Assembly (NCBI GenBank): GCA_037178855.1
Contig: JASJZC010000007.1
Span: 5,270,001 to 5,334,000, forward strand
Source: Oscheius sp. JU75
Taxonomy: Eukaryota > Nematoda > Chromadorea > Rhabditida > Rhabditidae
DNA length: 64,000 nucleotides
Direction of reading: 5' to 3'
Below the pieces are notes generated by a model. It saw nothing but the letters and a program-made list of their open reading frames with translations. It ran no database searches and was not told the DNA's origin. The translations under genes were made by a program, and so were the position numbers. Below are positions 1 through 12,752 of the stretch, piece by piece (the first letter of the stretch is position 1; each line of letters opens with the position of its first letter).

Positions 1-2223
1 TAAACCTTTCACCTTCCCCAATAGATTTGGGCAAAAAGATCTTAGAAACTGTAGACGCACCTCAAGTGATGTTTGACAAAGTCGTGGTCGTTCACCGTGC
101 CATTCGAGTTGAGTTTCCAGTACATGCAGAGACTGAATATGACGAAGACTAGCAGGAAAAACTGAAATACCATTGCGTTTTGCGGCTGAGCCACTTACAA
201 AGCTAAAAACGATGTCGAACAGAAGAGGTCTGACGAGGGCAGGTCGACAAGAATATATTCCGTAGAGACACATACATGTCAGTCCTATATGAAGAAGAGT
301 CGCCGTTAGCACTGAAAACTCAGAATGAAAAGGGAGAGGTGGTGTTCCTAGTCTGGTACGAAAATTCATCCGGATCCACCTAATTTTGATCCAAGGACAA
401 AAATTTTATCTGCCCGTTTACACTGTTTTTCATTGTGAAGTCCTATGCGCAGCAAAAGATGAAATCGCGTCAGTCACGCGGGATAAAGAATGAGGCACCT
501 GCGTCATTTTGCCCATAAACAGGGTGCAAACACTACGCAGGTCAAGGGAAAGCCATAATGAGGAGCAGCTCTCATCGATTCTGACATAAGAACTTCTTCA
601 GCCTCTAAGAGACACTTTTGGGGAGAAACCCCATTTTTCGTGTAATTCAGACCAGACACGCCAGAGTGCTATCTTCAAGGGTTTTCTTCGAAGCCTAGTG
701 GGTGGCAACCACGTATGTGACAAAGGATTCACCTGAGATGTATATGATGGTTTTAATTTTTCCTGTTAGATGATTGGAAGACACACTCTCAATGATAGCT
801 TCTACCAGTTTGAACTGCAGATTCGGCTTCAGAGGAAAATGAAGGATACGCTCGACTTCAGAGACGACTAAAATAGATATTTTATATAGGAGAGGCTGCT
901 AACATACCTTTCAAAATCATGACTGGATTGATAAAAGTGAACAGAATGGTGAAGAAGGCAGCAAGGATCCTCATCCCACAACAATCATCACCTGAAGTCC
1001 CGAGAATAACTATGTTATGAAAAGAAAGTTATTTAGGAAATCATAAGGGTAAATCTCTCTGAAAGCTCTGGAAGGAAGACTTCAATAGATGGGATTAAAA
1101 ATCTTGATGTGGACCCATCCGGAGAGCGAGAAAATATGGGTGAGCGTGATCGACATGGAGCAGGAAATTTAGTGCTCAAAGAGGAGGATACCACACATAT
1201 TACTAACGTCAGCCGGCGAGTATTTTCCGAGTATAAGAAGACTTTCAAAATAGCCTATTCGGATTATGTTGAAAGTATAGACGGGCGGTGAATAAGATAA
1301 ACAGACACCTGGAGGAGGAAGTGAGACTCTTCCGACTGCTTAATCACCCACCCTCACGCCTTCAGATTTTTCATAGTAGGTGGTAGGCAGGAGGAAGAAG
1401 AAGCAGGATTTTCAATAAAGCATTCTATTTGCAGTAATGGGTGCGTGCAAGAAGGATAATAGGAGGATAATAAAGGAAGTCCATCTGAAAATGACAGACG
1501 CTTCTATTTTATGTCACCATTCTGGAGGGCAAAACGCATTCGAATGCTCTATTTTCCAAGTTCGAAACTGCTCATGTGTCCAGACATTTTGTGAAAAACA
1601 AGCGAATTTTCCAGACGGCCAATCTTCTTCATAAAAGATTGTGACGGAACAAGTTGAGCGTCTCTACATAATTGGACACTATAGTCGCTAGGGTTGACCG
1701 AGTAAGAAACACAAGCGATGTACACGGAAAAATAATGCAATTTGGCGTGTCTTACGCAAATCTTCGAGATCGCATGATGTGCAGTTTGTTTTGAACAAAG
1801 GAAGTTCTCTTTGTCATAACGTATATAGTCAAACGTAGAGAGACAAGAACGGCCGAAACTGCGTTGAGCAAAGAAGCTAATCTGTAGTGGATCAATTCGG
1901 ATGAATCTAAGCTGACTGCCAATCCGCATTAATCTGAATGCCGCCGCTGGCTATGCTCTTAATTATACAAACATTGATTCAAGTTGCTTGATTAGCAGTA
2001 TTAAAAGGTTATATGTCCTACTCATAGTGCAAGAAAAAAGAAAGTAAAATAATAAACTATGGATCATACGTGGGTGAGGCTATTTCTTAATGGACTCCCT
2101 AGCCAACAATAGGTTCCAGGTCGTGCCAAGCTTTTACTAGCATTAGATTCTGTTTGCAACACAAACGCAAAATATGCAAGCGAATAAATAGCTTTATTAT
2201 AACTCGCACACTAGGTTATGTAA
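1..2223. other. Gene-free 5' flank of the window
   Basis: No reading frame here has recognisable protein similarity, and the short frames lack flanking splice signals with matching phase. The right edge holds the 3' untranslated end of the minus-strand dehydrogenase, with a poly(A) signal at 2193-2198. An outer exon of a gene beyond the window cannot be excluded. Confidence 0.4.
2193..2198 (-). terminator. Poly(A) signal of the saccharopine dehydrogenase-like gene
   Basis: The minus strand reads AATAAA about 26 bases beyond the stop codon at 2224-2226, a usual distance for a nematode cleavage and polyadenylation signal. Confidence 0.6.
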
Positions 2224-4511
2224 TCACAGCTTGTGAACCTGCTCGACCTGGTAGGTGATTCCGAACGATTTGAGGTAGTCGTAAATCTTGGAGTTTCCGA
2301 AGGCAGCAGCCGTGGTGTAGGCTCCTCCGCTGAAAACTGTTTTTATAAGTTTTTGTTTTCACCAACTCCTTGGGAAGGTTGGAAGAGTCCTTCAGGATGG
2401 CCAGAGCAGCCGAGAGAATGCATCCACTAGTAGCAATGTAACCGGCATCGGGTCCCTTGCAGGTGGCGACAACTTTTCTGTTGGGACGACCTTCGTGCTC
2501 TTCTCCAATAGGAAGCTTGGAATCGTAGCCGGATCCGAAGAACCAGTAAGTAAAGCTAGCTTGCTTGACCTGATCTTCGGAAGGTCCAGAGTTCTGAAAG
2601 AGACAATATTATAGTGCACAAAACAAGTATACCTTAAAGAGATAAAAACTGCAGAGATCAGGATACTGCTGGAGAATCTTGCGCGTAGCAGCGAATTGAA
2701 CCAGAACAGCAAAGACCGAAACCCAGACGGCAAGAAGAAGAGCCCAGATGAGTCCAGAAACACGAATGTAGGTTTCAACGTAAGCTGGGCGTTCCTTGCG
2801 AACAGTGTAGTCGTAGTATTGAGAGCGGTTCACAATGGAACGATCAGCTCCAGGGAAGGGAAGAGCCCATCCTTCGAGCTCGTTCTCATTGATCTTCCAC
2901 AGCTGACCCCTACAATGTATTTGTATCTTGTCTAGGAGTTTTCAATCACCTCTTGGGAGGACGGACAGCTCCCTTGACAACCTTCTCGGGCATGATAGCC
3001 TTTCTAATCTTCCCAAGACCGTCTTTGGCAGCTTGACTGATACCAAGGATCAGGGTCTGATAGGTACCGGCATTGAAAGAGTAGCCCTAAAATCGATTTA
3101 GACCTAGACAAACAGAAGGTTACAGCTTCTCCGTAGTTTATCTGAACAAAGGTTTCAGCATGGTTGAGATCACCACCGAAGTTCTTCTTCAAGAAATGAA
3201 CTCCCAGGTCACAAGGAATCGAGTCCCATCCGCAAGCTCCAACAACGTAGACACCCTTCTCTCTGGCTTGCTGTCCGTACTTCATCTCCATCTTTTCGAG
3301 AAACTAAACACAATTTTTATGCTACAAAATTTAGAGCTTTACCGCCGGCTCTCCAGAAATGTCCAAGTGACTGGCTCCATTCTCAACAGCAGCCTTCACC
3401 ACAGCTTCTCCATGAAGCCGGTACTAGAAGTTTCAATGATATTCTACTTTCATGAACTGCACCCAAAACGTTTCCTATCTTATCAGCAAATGTTTTTAGA
3501 TGCCCTCTTTCTTAGAGATGCTTATAGGGCGGTTTTAAAAGTCATGAGGGTCGTTTTTTTCGATATGGTTAACACCGAGTGGGTAGTAAGTGACTCACAG
3601 GTCCGACAGCGTTGATGATAAGCTTGGTCTGCTTGGCCATGGTGGCAAGGCTTTCCTCATTGTCAGTGCTGGCAAGAATGATGGGTGTAGAGCGGATGTT
3701 CTTTCCTGCAAAACAATTGATGTACGCGTTAAAAGGTATACAAACGGTTTCTACTCACAAAACTGTGTATCCAACTTATTTTCGAGCCTTTTTATTTTGA
3801 TCATGGATAATCGTTATTTGGAGTCCTTTCTCGGTCACACCACCCCTCACTGTTTGTAAGGGCCGAGCGATCAGGGCTGCCGTTTTGTGTACCCTCCCAT
3901 ATGACGATGGCAATGACCTTTGAAATGAAAAATGTCGACTTCCGACAGAAATATGTTCTCGGATAGAATTTAACGATCAACAATCAGCCAACTTCCGTCT
4001 TTACAACAGTTGCCCAAAGGCATCTTTCAATCTGTTTTTTTTTTTTGCTTTTCCAAAAGACGTAGGCCCCGCTAGTCTTCCTAGGTTCTTTGACGTCACA
4101 ACTATCTTGGCAAACACGAGTTTCAAACAGCTGCCCACATGCGTCTTTTCAACGGAAACCGCTGATTGCTAGCTTGAGGAGAAGTGGTAAAATGCCGGCC
4201 ATTTCCTTCTCGTCTTCACTGAAAAACCAAATTTAATTGGCGTTTTGGACGAGACGGAAGAGTGCGACCGAGGCCTAGTTAATTGCTATGTAATCCAGTT
4301 ATAGTCAAAGCGCGACTAGAATTATAATAGTCGTAAAATAGACACCTGTTTTGGTCGAGACATCTTCCAAGACTTTGCGAAGCTTGGTTTCGGATCTTCC
4401 AGCGACGGCAAAGGAAATTCCCTCAAAGTTTGCGGAGCGGACGATGTTCTCCACAATGTAGGCTCCAGTGAAGCCGGTAGCTCCGTATACAACCAGGTCG
4501 TAGCGGGGCAT
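2224..4511 (-). CDS. Saccharopine dehydrogenase-like oxidoreductase (SCCPDH family)
   Basis: A putative NAD(P)-binding membrane-associated oxidoreductase of the SCCPDH-like group; the substrate is not established for the family. Eight exons join in frame to 426 codons: 4346-4511, 3599-3705, 3343-3423, 3124-3303, 2950-3086, 2633-2909, 2367-2593 and 2224-2329. The N-terminus MPRYDLVVYGATGFTG is a Rossmann nucleotide-binding motif. Next come VAGRSETKL, LIINAVGPYRLHGEAVV, SHLDISGEPAF and the conserved GACGWDSIPCDLGV. A hydrophobic segment (SGLIWALLLAVWVSVFAVL) lies about two thirds along, as in SCCPDH proteins. The C-terminus runs GGAYTTAAAFGNSKI, typical of the family. The final intron of 37 bases is set by the only in-frame join. 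Intron 1 (3706-4345, 640 bases) is far longer than the rest and contains nothing recognisable. The enzyme class is sure; the reaction is not. Confidence 0.9.
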
Positions 4512-7048
4512 TTTCCTGTAAATAAGGAGCGGATCAGAGTGGAGAGGAGAGGAAAGCGAACATGATAAACTGTATAAAAACGATGAGTTATAGCTCTGAT
4601 TCACCCCATAAACATATCTCTCGGTCAATCGACCCCCAAATCTTGACCCGTCAGTTTGAAGGACACCTCCCTTGAAGTTGTCTACAATTGGCTCCCTCGC
4701 TTTTCAAAAATCCGGTTCGTCACATGTATTGCTGGGAAGAAAACACTTTGGTTCTGGGCAAGAATAACCAGTTGGTCCAAATTACCTATCCATTACATGT
4801 GGCAGTGACTTTTGACAAAGATCCCTCTCCATAGATCTCCCGACGCCGTGAGAGCCACATGTTTATAGATTCTGCCAGGGTGTTATTCTGGGCACCGAGG
4901 CAAACATTAAATGCACAGCAGCACAGTCATAACATGTCACACACTCCAGAACATTCGAACCATTAAAATCAATAACATTTTGCTGTGGAAAAGTTGTAAA
5001 GAGGATTGTGACAATAGAGGGGGACAAGAATAGAACTGCAATTGATTGAGGAATGGCGTGGACTTTGTACCATTGACAACGACTTGACCCTCAAAAAGTT
5101 GTGATTAGTTGAAAGGGTAGATTGTTATTGATCCTCTACAAGCTTTACGGCTGCGAAACCTTGTCAGACTTTGATACAAGCGTCCTTGGGGAACGAAATT
5201 AAGGTAGTGAAGAAGCAGTCGAACACTGACAGCACGGACAAACAGTTGTAGTGGAATTCCCCGGGTCGCCTGAAGGTTGCTTATCTGGCGTTACTAGTCG
5301 CCCCACACACATCAGAAATCGTGCCATCGAAAACCCTAGGACACAGATATTTTACCCAGAGTGTTTGGACATAAAAGTTGGCCTTTAGGAAAAACGTAGT
5401 TCTTGCAGACTTGTTTTGGTTGTTGCAGAAAGGCTGTACTTGAAATGACCCTTATTTCTGCAACCTTGTTTGTTTCGTTTTTTCACGTGAAGAAGCATAG
5501 AACGGCCCGATAACAGCTCGCCTTGGTTGTTCTTTTTTCAGACTGCTCAGTGTCGATCAATCAGCAAAACCCGTTTGTATAATTTTATCGATGGCGATTT
5601 GGCCTCTTTTTTATTGTGAATGATACGATAGCGAGTCAGCAGCGGGGCAATGAAAGAGAGATGGTCGAAGATTGCCTTCGACTTCGTTTATGAAATTTAT
5701 TGGTTTCGTCCTTCCCTTTGAATATAGTCCGTCCTAACACCCTGATGGTGGGCGAGAGAGTGAGAGAAACAAACAGCTTCAATCCGCCCGAGCGGCCTGC
5801 GCTCGGCGGAACTGCTGTCCTCAATAGGCTGAGCTAGAGAAAGAATACCCGTTTGTTCAAGGATCGCCGTCTTTAACACTATAGCACAATTGTACACTTT
5901 TTGGCTCCGGATTGTTTACTCTTCAGTGGACATTCATCACGACGTCATCACTCAACGCAGTCCCCGGAGGCAATGAGGATTACTGCTATACAGCCGCTGT
6001 TTTTCATCACCATCGCTCTGATTGCCTGATGTCATTGTGTGGGCCATAAAAATAGAGGAGATTAACACTCGAAGCTTTATTTTAACCGTAGGTATTAAAT
6101 AGAGTCTCGTTTGAGAGAAGTTAACAATCACTAGGGTTTTTGCAATATGTGACTATCAATGAGGACAGATATAGGAAATGACCCTTTGTACACGCGAGAG
6201 AGGAAGGCCCTAAGAATTCTGGAAGTGTCTGATTTGGGAAGGAAATGCACCGATGGACTATATGTATGTACACATCACATTGGTAGAGAAGTTGGGGATC
6301 ATGACTAAGAACTAGGAGTCTATCGCACCAGTTTGTATACAAGTACAGAGATGAGGGGTAACACCCGCGTACACATCATTTTGAGGAGACTTATTACACG
6401 AAAACCGGGATGTGTGCACGGATTCTGGGCTCAAGTCCGGAGACTTAGAGCACCCGGAGGACAGCAAGCAGCGGCCGGTGGCCCCCACTCACCGGAGACC
6501 CTGCGCCCACAAGAGCAGGTTGCAGAGGTAGAGGTAAAGCTAACCAATACAATTTCTGAGAAATGCACAAGAGGGACTAGGGGGGACTGAGATGGGGGAC
6601 AATTGGAAGTTAACAAAGAACCCGGGATCGCCGAGGGGGATGATCGGCCCGCATTAATATGGAGATAGCACAGAAATGAGACACGATGTACAATAAGGCT
6701 TGCACGCTGTCAACAGATACCCTAAGAATAAACAGACAAGAAGCACCGAAAACGGGATGGAACTACTGTCGTAACACGCATATTAGGAGGTTTGAGTGAG
6801 TATAACCGGACACTACTCATAGAGCAGAGCGAGGCAAAGGACCCTCACAAAGGAAATGACACGCGGGATAAAATACATGGCTACAACTGACTATGACTAT
6901 GCTACAAGACTCGCAGAAGACGGGCTACATACACCGTGTTAGGGGCTATACAGGGAGGCAGAGAGAGGAGAGGATATACTGTGTACATATATATGAGAGG
7001 TTTGTACCCGGCCGGAACAGCCAGAGATCGTCTAGGGACTAACACTAC
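4512..7048. other. Long intergenic region
   Basis: About 2.5 kb between the 5' end of the dehydrogenase gene and the 3' end of the SERTA gene, which lie on the same strand. Reading frames are short and without recognisable domains. It must hold the upstream control region of the dehydrogenase and the 3' untranslated end of the SERTA gene. I see no repeats, tRNA or further gene. Confidence 0.4.
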
Positions 7049-8027
7049 TTAGGCCTGAAGAAGTAGCTGTGATGGAAATAGATGAGGCAGTTCGAAGGGA
7101 GATCCATAAGGTCCTCCAGATGTTAGACTGCTCAGACTGTCCGACAGCTCGCCACTCATCGGGGCCCAAGGATCATTCGAACCCCAGGAATTTTCGCACC
7201 AGCTCCAAGTACCCGAAGAGATAGGGGAAGATTTTGAGGTTGACCCGATCAACATGTCCTGAAAAAAACAAATTAGGTTTTATGTCTCGTTTTGTATTTG
7301 CTCGAACCCACACCTGCCGTTATCATAAAAATAGGCCAAGCACAGGCGCTCTGACTTGTGCACGTGACGCGGCCCCCCTTCTTTTTTCATGGCCGTAGAG
7401 AAAAAGCGCGTGATGAGGCGAGAGAGTAGGAGAGCGCGTGACAAACATGGCCAAGGAAGAGAGAGCACGCGCTACACAAAGGAGCGCTGTGGAATAACCT
7501 CGAAGAGAGATAATGACGCATGCAACAAAGGCAGTATTCTAGTTGAAAACAAGAAGAGAAAGAGGATAGCGGTAGAGATCAAAGCACCCACCTGAATACA
7601 ATCGAAGAACCCGAGGCTAGACGATGGCCAGCTCCAAGAGTAGCAGTTGTCCCCACTCGTTTCGAGATCGAAGGATCCTGGCGCCTGGCGCTCCTCCGCG
7701 CTCGGAGGTGCGGGCTCGGCGACCGGGGGCGCCTGCGCCACAGGGGCCAGCCAGCGACGCTCATCTACCTCCATGGCATCGCCTCCGATGAGGTTCAGAT
7801 AGAGATCCTCATCGTCCATTAGGTCAAGTTCACGCTGAAAATACATAATGAGACAGGCGAACGGTAATCCTGTATGCATGCATGCATGCAGATGTTCAAA
7901 TGTTAGATCGAATGCACACCTGGAGCTTCTTGACACCGTTGAACATGAGGAGATGTTTTCGCAGCGGGAGGTTGTTGTTGGAGCGCAATTTGGTAAGGCT
8001 GAGATCAAGAAGTTTTGTCTTTTCCAT
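7049..8027 (-). CDS. SERTA-domain protein, probable transcription co-regulator
   Basis: Small protein with a SERTA motif, the domain of the TRIP-Br/SERTAD and Taranis proteins that act with cell-cycle and chromatin regulators. Three exons (7920-8027, 7592-7834, 7049-7258) give about 186 residues from the Met at 8027. Residues 5-36 carry the motif: KLLDLSLTKLRSNNN, then LPLRKHLLMFNGVKKLQREL, matching the family pattern of LNLSLxKL followed by LRRSVLIxNxxRRLQ. The rest is acidic and low in complexity, with Pro/Ala-rich (about 55-80) and Ser/Trp/Gly-rich stretches, as expected of an activation region. The start is uncertain: the first exon runs in frame upstream to an acceptor at 8068, so one more 5' exon may exist, for example near 8330-8404. 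A (TGCA)n run sits in the first intron. Confidence 0.65.
7873..7890. repeat. (TGCA)n microsatellite in a SERTA-gene intron
   Basis: A short self-complementary tetranucleotide run inside the intron between the two 5' coding exons of the SERTA gene. No function is implied. Confidence 0.7.
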
Positions 8028-8067
8028 GCGTTCTGCTTCACGTTCGGCAAAAGATCGAGAAGAACAA

Positions 8068-10483
8068 CTGAAAGTGTACACCTTTGTTTGGTACTGTTAT
8101 TGATTGTATAACTATTGTCTGTTAGGGTCTGTCTGCCTATTATACTGCAGCCAAAAAACCCACTTCGAAAACAGGGAAGTCATGGAATCGGTGGACGAAG
8201 ACAAAGATGGAGGGGATGAGACCTGATCATTACACGGACAGTATCGCACAGACCTGAAAAAATAAGATAGACATCACTAGATTGCATTCGGGCAATTAAA
8301 ACCGACTGAAGTGGACAACCAACCTGACGGGAAGAGGTTCTGACTTGGCTGGACACGTTGAAGATACCTCGTAAGAGCAAAGGGAGGAAGAGCGAGAGAT
8401 GCATGGAGAAATGAATAACACCATGATGATAGACCCGATATTGTTAAATACTGAAACTAAATGACGTCTTTATATATATATATAGTCGAGAAGAAGATTC
8501 GAGAAAACAATAAGGGTAAAAGTGTGACAGTTGCCAGTCGTATAGAAGGTCGTTTTTAATTCGTGTGAGTCCTCATGTGAATTGATAATGAGCCTGCGGA
8601 CCAGCTCTCGACACTCCACCCACTCGTGGCCAGCGAAATAACAACTGATGCGTGACGTCAGTAGGCAGTAGGAGTAGGCGTGGCCTAGTGGGATGTTTAT
8701 CGCTTTCTCTGGACGGGAAGGAAAATCCCGGTATAGGCACGTCACCACCCTCGCGCAGCTGACATTCGAGAACCTTCGCTCATAAATGGTAGCTGTATAA
8801 ACAGTCAAAAATGGGCAAAGCTGAACCAACATCAGGACTCGAGCTTTGAATTGGAATAAATTCTAACTGAATCGGAGGGCGGGATTTGCGGATCTGACCA
8901 TATAGGACAGTCATATGGCCAATCTGGTTTCAATGAGATTTGGATTATTTAAACGTTGAAGAAAAATTCTTTTAGAAGTGGTAATGTATTGAGCGGCCGC
9001 GTTATAACGCGTCTGGCTTGATGGCAGGACAGGAAATGGGAACCTAAGCAAATGGATTGGACAACCAGTCTTTCTGGTGAATCATCAGTGCCGAAAGGTT
9101 GGGAAACGGTTATGCTCGAATGGGAGACGGTTGTAAAAGACAAGAGAGAGGCGTCATATTCCACCATTCTTTTAAAGAACACAAAAAGACAAAAGACAGG
9201 ACCTGATACAAGGGGACCAGTCGGCTAAGAATAGGGTTGGGGCCGCGCGATGCAGGCGGCCGACTGGCTGGGCGCCCCACAGCGCGCAATCGATCGATTC
9301 TCAAGGCTACCGATTTGCTGCTTCTCTGTGTGTTCACCGAGTGTTAAACACCAGGTAGCATTTGCTCTCGAGTTGATATTTCCACAGCTGAGGCCATCTG
9401 GCTCTCGGAAAACCCGGTGTAAGATTCCGAGTGAAGAGGAAGCACTGTTCAGTTGTGTGATCACGGCCGATCTGTGAACGTCACAACCTTGAGCGACAAG
9501 TATGAGGGGAGAGGTTTTCCAGATTAGATAGCCATGGAGCCCCAAAATGAAAGTCTCTCGGTGCTTCTATATAGAAGCGATAAGGGTTTTAGATAAGGAT
9601 AAAAATGTTTGGCTGTCAAGCAGACATGAGGGGAATAATGGAGACAACGATGGTTTGGGGTCAGCCGTGGCGCACCGAAGAGAGAACAAGCGGCGGCCGA
9701 AACAAGAACAATTACGTGGTCAACGCAAACTGGGTCTGGGTACGGAGTCTTTCCGTACGCAGACAGATTCAAGCACAGATCCTCACTTGTACAAACCACT
9801 ACGTATACCTGTCGGTATGGAGCATCAGCGTCTGTTCTGCTGTCCGCACTTCTAAAGGCAAGCAAAATATAAAGGACCGAATAGGCGGGGCGGCTCGTCA
9901 CAGCCACTAACCGCGGCCGACTGCGTTTCGCACGTCGAGGCCTAAGTCTCACGGACGATCAAATTGCAAGCTTTGGTTCTAATCAGAAAAGAGTAAAGCA
10001 AACTGTAAAACAACCCGAACAGATGGTTATGTTGTAAGAATAGATGGCATTTATGAGAATGAATGAACACGATGTGCAATAGCTACTCGAGGAAGAGTGA
10101 GGGGGGTGACACTTCCTGACAAAAAAAAACTTGGCTAAAAATAATTGAAAGGACTACGCCAAAGAATAAATTACACTGAAGAAGAAAAATGAAACGGCGC
10201 TAATTGGATAAGAGAGAAGAATCTATTAACGGCTGTAAATATCAGGAGAATCCTTTGTTTGACTCTGTAATTGAAGCCAGAAAAGGACAAAAGCACTCAT
10301 TATGAACCGTATTATACGGCTCTGTGGGAGCTAAGACAATGAGAGGGCCCTTAGATGAGCCGCAACTGTCGGCCTGGTCCTTTTGCTTGCCGCCAAAACA
10401 GGTGCCTAAAAGGCGCATTTTTCATCAGAGGCGTCCTTTGCACCCTCCTCATCAGCTGACTCATTCTCAAGCCTCCTGTTAGC
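8068..10483. other. Divergent intergenic region between SERTA and lipase genes
   Basis: The minus-strand SERTA gene and plus-strand lipase gene diverge from this 2.4-kb interval, so it should hold both promoters and any 5' untranslated exon of the SERTA gene. A short (TA)n run is near 8472-8484. The frames in 9225-9952 overlap on both strands and look like chance; I found no protein similarity. Confidence 0.4.
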
Positions 10484-12662
10484 ATGCTGATACACTACCT
10501 ATTATTTTTTATTCTAACTTGTGGTAAAGGACTATCGTCTCCGGATCCTGAGTGTTACATGACCCTTGTCAGATACGATCTTGATTCCTTGAGAAGAAAC
10601 TCGTTTTTAGCCAGAAATAGCTAGGTATTATGGTTATCCGGCTGAGGTTCATTTGGTACGCACCAAGGATGATTATATTCTCGAATTACACAGGATACCC
10701 CGCGGCAAACAGCGTAATCTCAATCCGCCATTTTTAGCACCTCAATTTAGATAATCCGGTGAATAATCGCAAGGTTGTCTTTATGCAACATGGCCTTCTT
10801 GCAGATGGCAATAATTTTCTGCCTAATCTGGCAAACGAGTCAGCAGGTTTGTTTGATGGATATGGCAAGATGTTTGTGCGACAAAAAAAAAAGCTAATCC
10901 TCGACAGATTAGCCCTGGGGACGATTGTAAAAAGCGGGTGGCGACGGGGTGAAAATAGGCTTTTTTTATTCCTGACATCATTTTCAGCCACTGTTTTTGC
11001 CGATGCGGAATTTGATGTCTGGATATCCAATTCTCGAGGCACTCCACCCTCTCAGAAACATGTAGGATACGGTAGAGATTCTGATCAACTTTGTAAAATG
11101 GAATCTTGTAGGGCCGGAAGACAATCGCTTTTGGAATTTCACGTGGGTCTACAGTATATTATCAATGTCTCCCCTGGCAGGCCCCTTTCGAAAAACACTT
11201 CCTGGATAGTTGTTTGTGACTTTCATCCGCGTGAATTTCACAGCACATTTCGCGTTCCCCCGCATTTCCCCGACGGAAAAAAAGCAGTAAATTGAAAGCG
11301 AGCAGAGCGCAAATTAGCTTCCTTAGATGAATTGCTAACTGAATCTAAGAATATTTGGACTGCAGATGGCAGGAGATGTCGATGTTCGATCTGACGGCTT
11401 CAGTTGACTACGTGCTAAGGAAAACCGGCCAGGTAGTCTAAGGGTGAAACTAGGGTTTGCTTATGACACCTACCAACAGGATTCTCTCTACTACATTGGC
11501 CATTCGCAAGGAACTGTCATTATGTTTGACAGGTTGTCCGAGGATCCTGATTTCGGCAAGAAGGTCAGTACTAATAAGACATTTTAACGCTGCCTCTTCC
11601 AGATCCGACAATTTCATGCGCTCGCACCTGTGGCCACAGTGTCTCACATCGGTGGGCTGTTCAGGATCTTTGGCAACAAGTTTTACGAATACCTGCAGCT
11701 GTTGTTGAACCGCGTGCCAAACTCTCCGCTCTACATCCCTAAGTTTCTGCAGAAAATAATCAGTCTGCTGTGCAGGTTACCCGGAACTAGAAATAAAAAC
11801 AAATAACATGTCTTTAGTCTGCCGTATGCTCGAAACGTATGCACTCTTGACATTGGATTTATTGACGGAAGCGAGAAGTTATTCAACATGGTGAGATCGC
11901 ATCAAAAGATTGGAAGGCGAATCCTGACGAATTGAGAAAGATGAGCATGGGATTGCTAAATATTACGCTGGCATTGCAGGGAGATTGGGAAAACGTTTGA
12001 CGTGATAAGAAGCCCCAAATCTGCTGAAAACAATTTATTTGGGGATTTTTCAATATGTGCAAAAACGATTGAATCCGATTCTTTCAAAACCTTTTAGAGT
12101 CGCGTGGGAACATATATGTGTCACATGCCGGCGGCTACATCCACAAAAGATTTGCTTCATTGGGTCCAAGTAATCCGTCTCTAATCATCTTTCCTCAATT
12201 TAGTCTTGCAGCTCGTCAAGGCGCACAAATTCCAGAAATATGATTATGGAGAGGTTGGTAATCAGATTGCATATGGACAGGTATGATCTAGTCATTTGCC
12301 TAATCGTAGACCAATGTGTGGTCGGAAAAGTAGGTTAAAGCAGGTTTTCAGCCAACACCACCAGGATTCAATCTGACTGCCATCACAACCCCAACGTTCC
12401 TTTATTGGAGCAAAGATGACATCTTGGCTGATACGGACGATATTAGGTACGGGAGTCGCAGCCTCGACCAACTAGTTTAAGGGAGACCATTTTGATAGCA
12501 ATGAACGCGACGATCAAAAGAAGTACCGAACTACCCCACTATACTCATCTGGACTTTGTGTACGGCCTCGATGCCGCCCGCGACGTTTATGAGCCCATCA
12601 TCGCCGCCATCAGAGCCGATGGGGATCATCGTCAAATGCTCGAAAATAATCGTATTTATTGA
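10484..12662 (+). CDS. Secreted lysosomal acid lipase-like alpha/beta hydrolase (LIPL family)
   Basis: Likely hydrolyses triglyceride or cholesteryl ester in lysosomes or after secretion. Thirteen exons join cleanly to 403 residues: 10484-10567, 10611-10713, 10751-10846, 10988-11071, 11112-11142, 11366-11432, 11480-11563, 11603-11775, 11818-11890, 12098-12169, 12212-12280, 12352-12446 and 12482-12662. A hydrophobic signal peptide (MLIHYLLFFILTCG) is followed by the AB-hydrolase lipase start ARYYGYPAEVHLVRT and LELHRIPRGK. The oxyanion-region motif VFMQHGLLAD, then VWISNSRGT and FWNFTWQEM, are family hallmarks. The catalytic triad is visible: Ser in IGHSQGTVIMF, Asp in LYWSKDDILAD and His in THLDFVYGLDAA. 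Exons 2-6 are tiny and separated by introns of about 37-230 bases, which hides the gene from simple ORF views. C. elegans has a lipl family of this type; the exact orthologue is not assigned. Confidence 0.93.
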
Positions 12663-12752
12663 TGCATCAATGAAATATGATTGTACCCGTTGATGAGACT
12701 TTTTCCGCTCACAGCCTATAATCTAATTTGATGGTCAGATAGATGGATGAGC

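Noticed and set aside
9225-9952. Overlapping open frames on both strands that might be a gene upstream of the lipase
   Set aside because: They overlap on opposite strands, lack splice partners and show no known motif. They behave like chance frames in GC-richer DNA.
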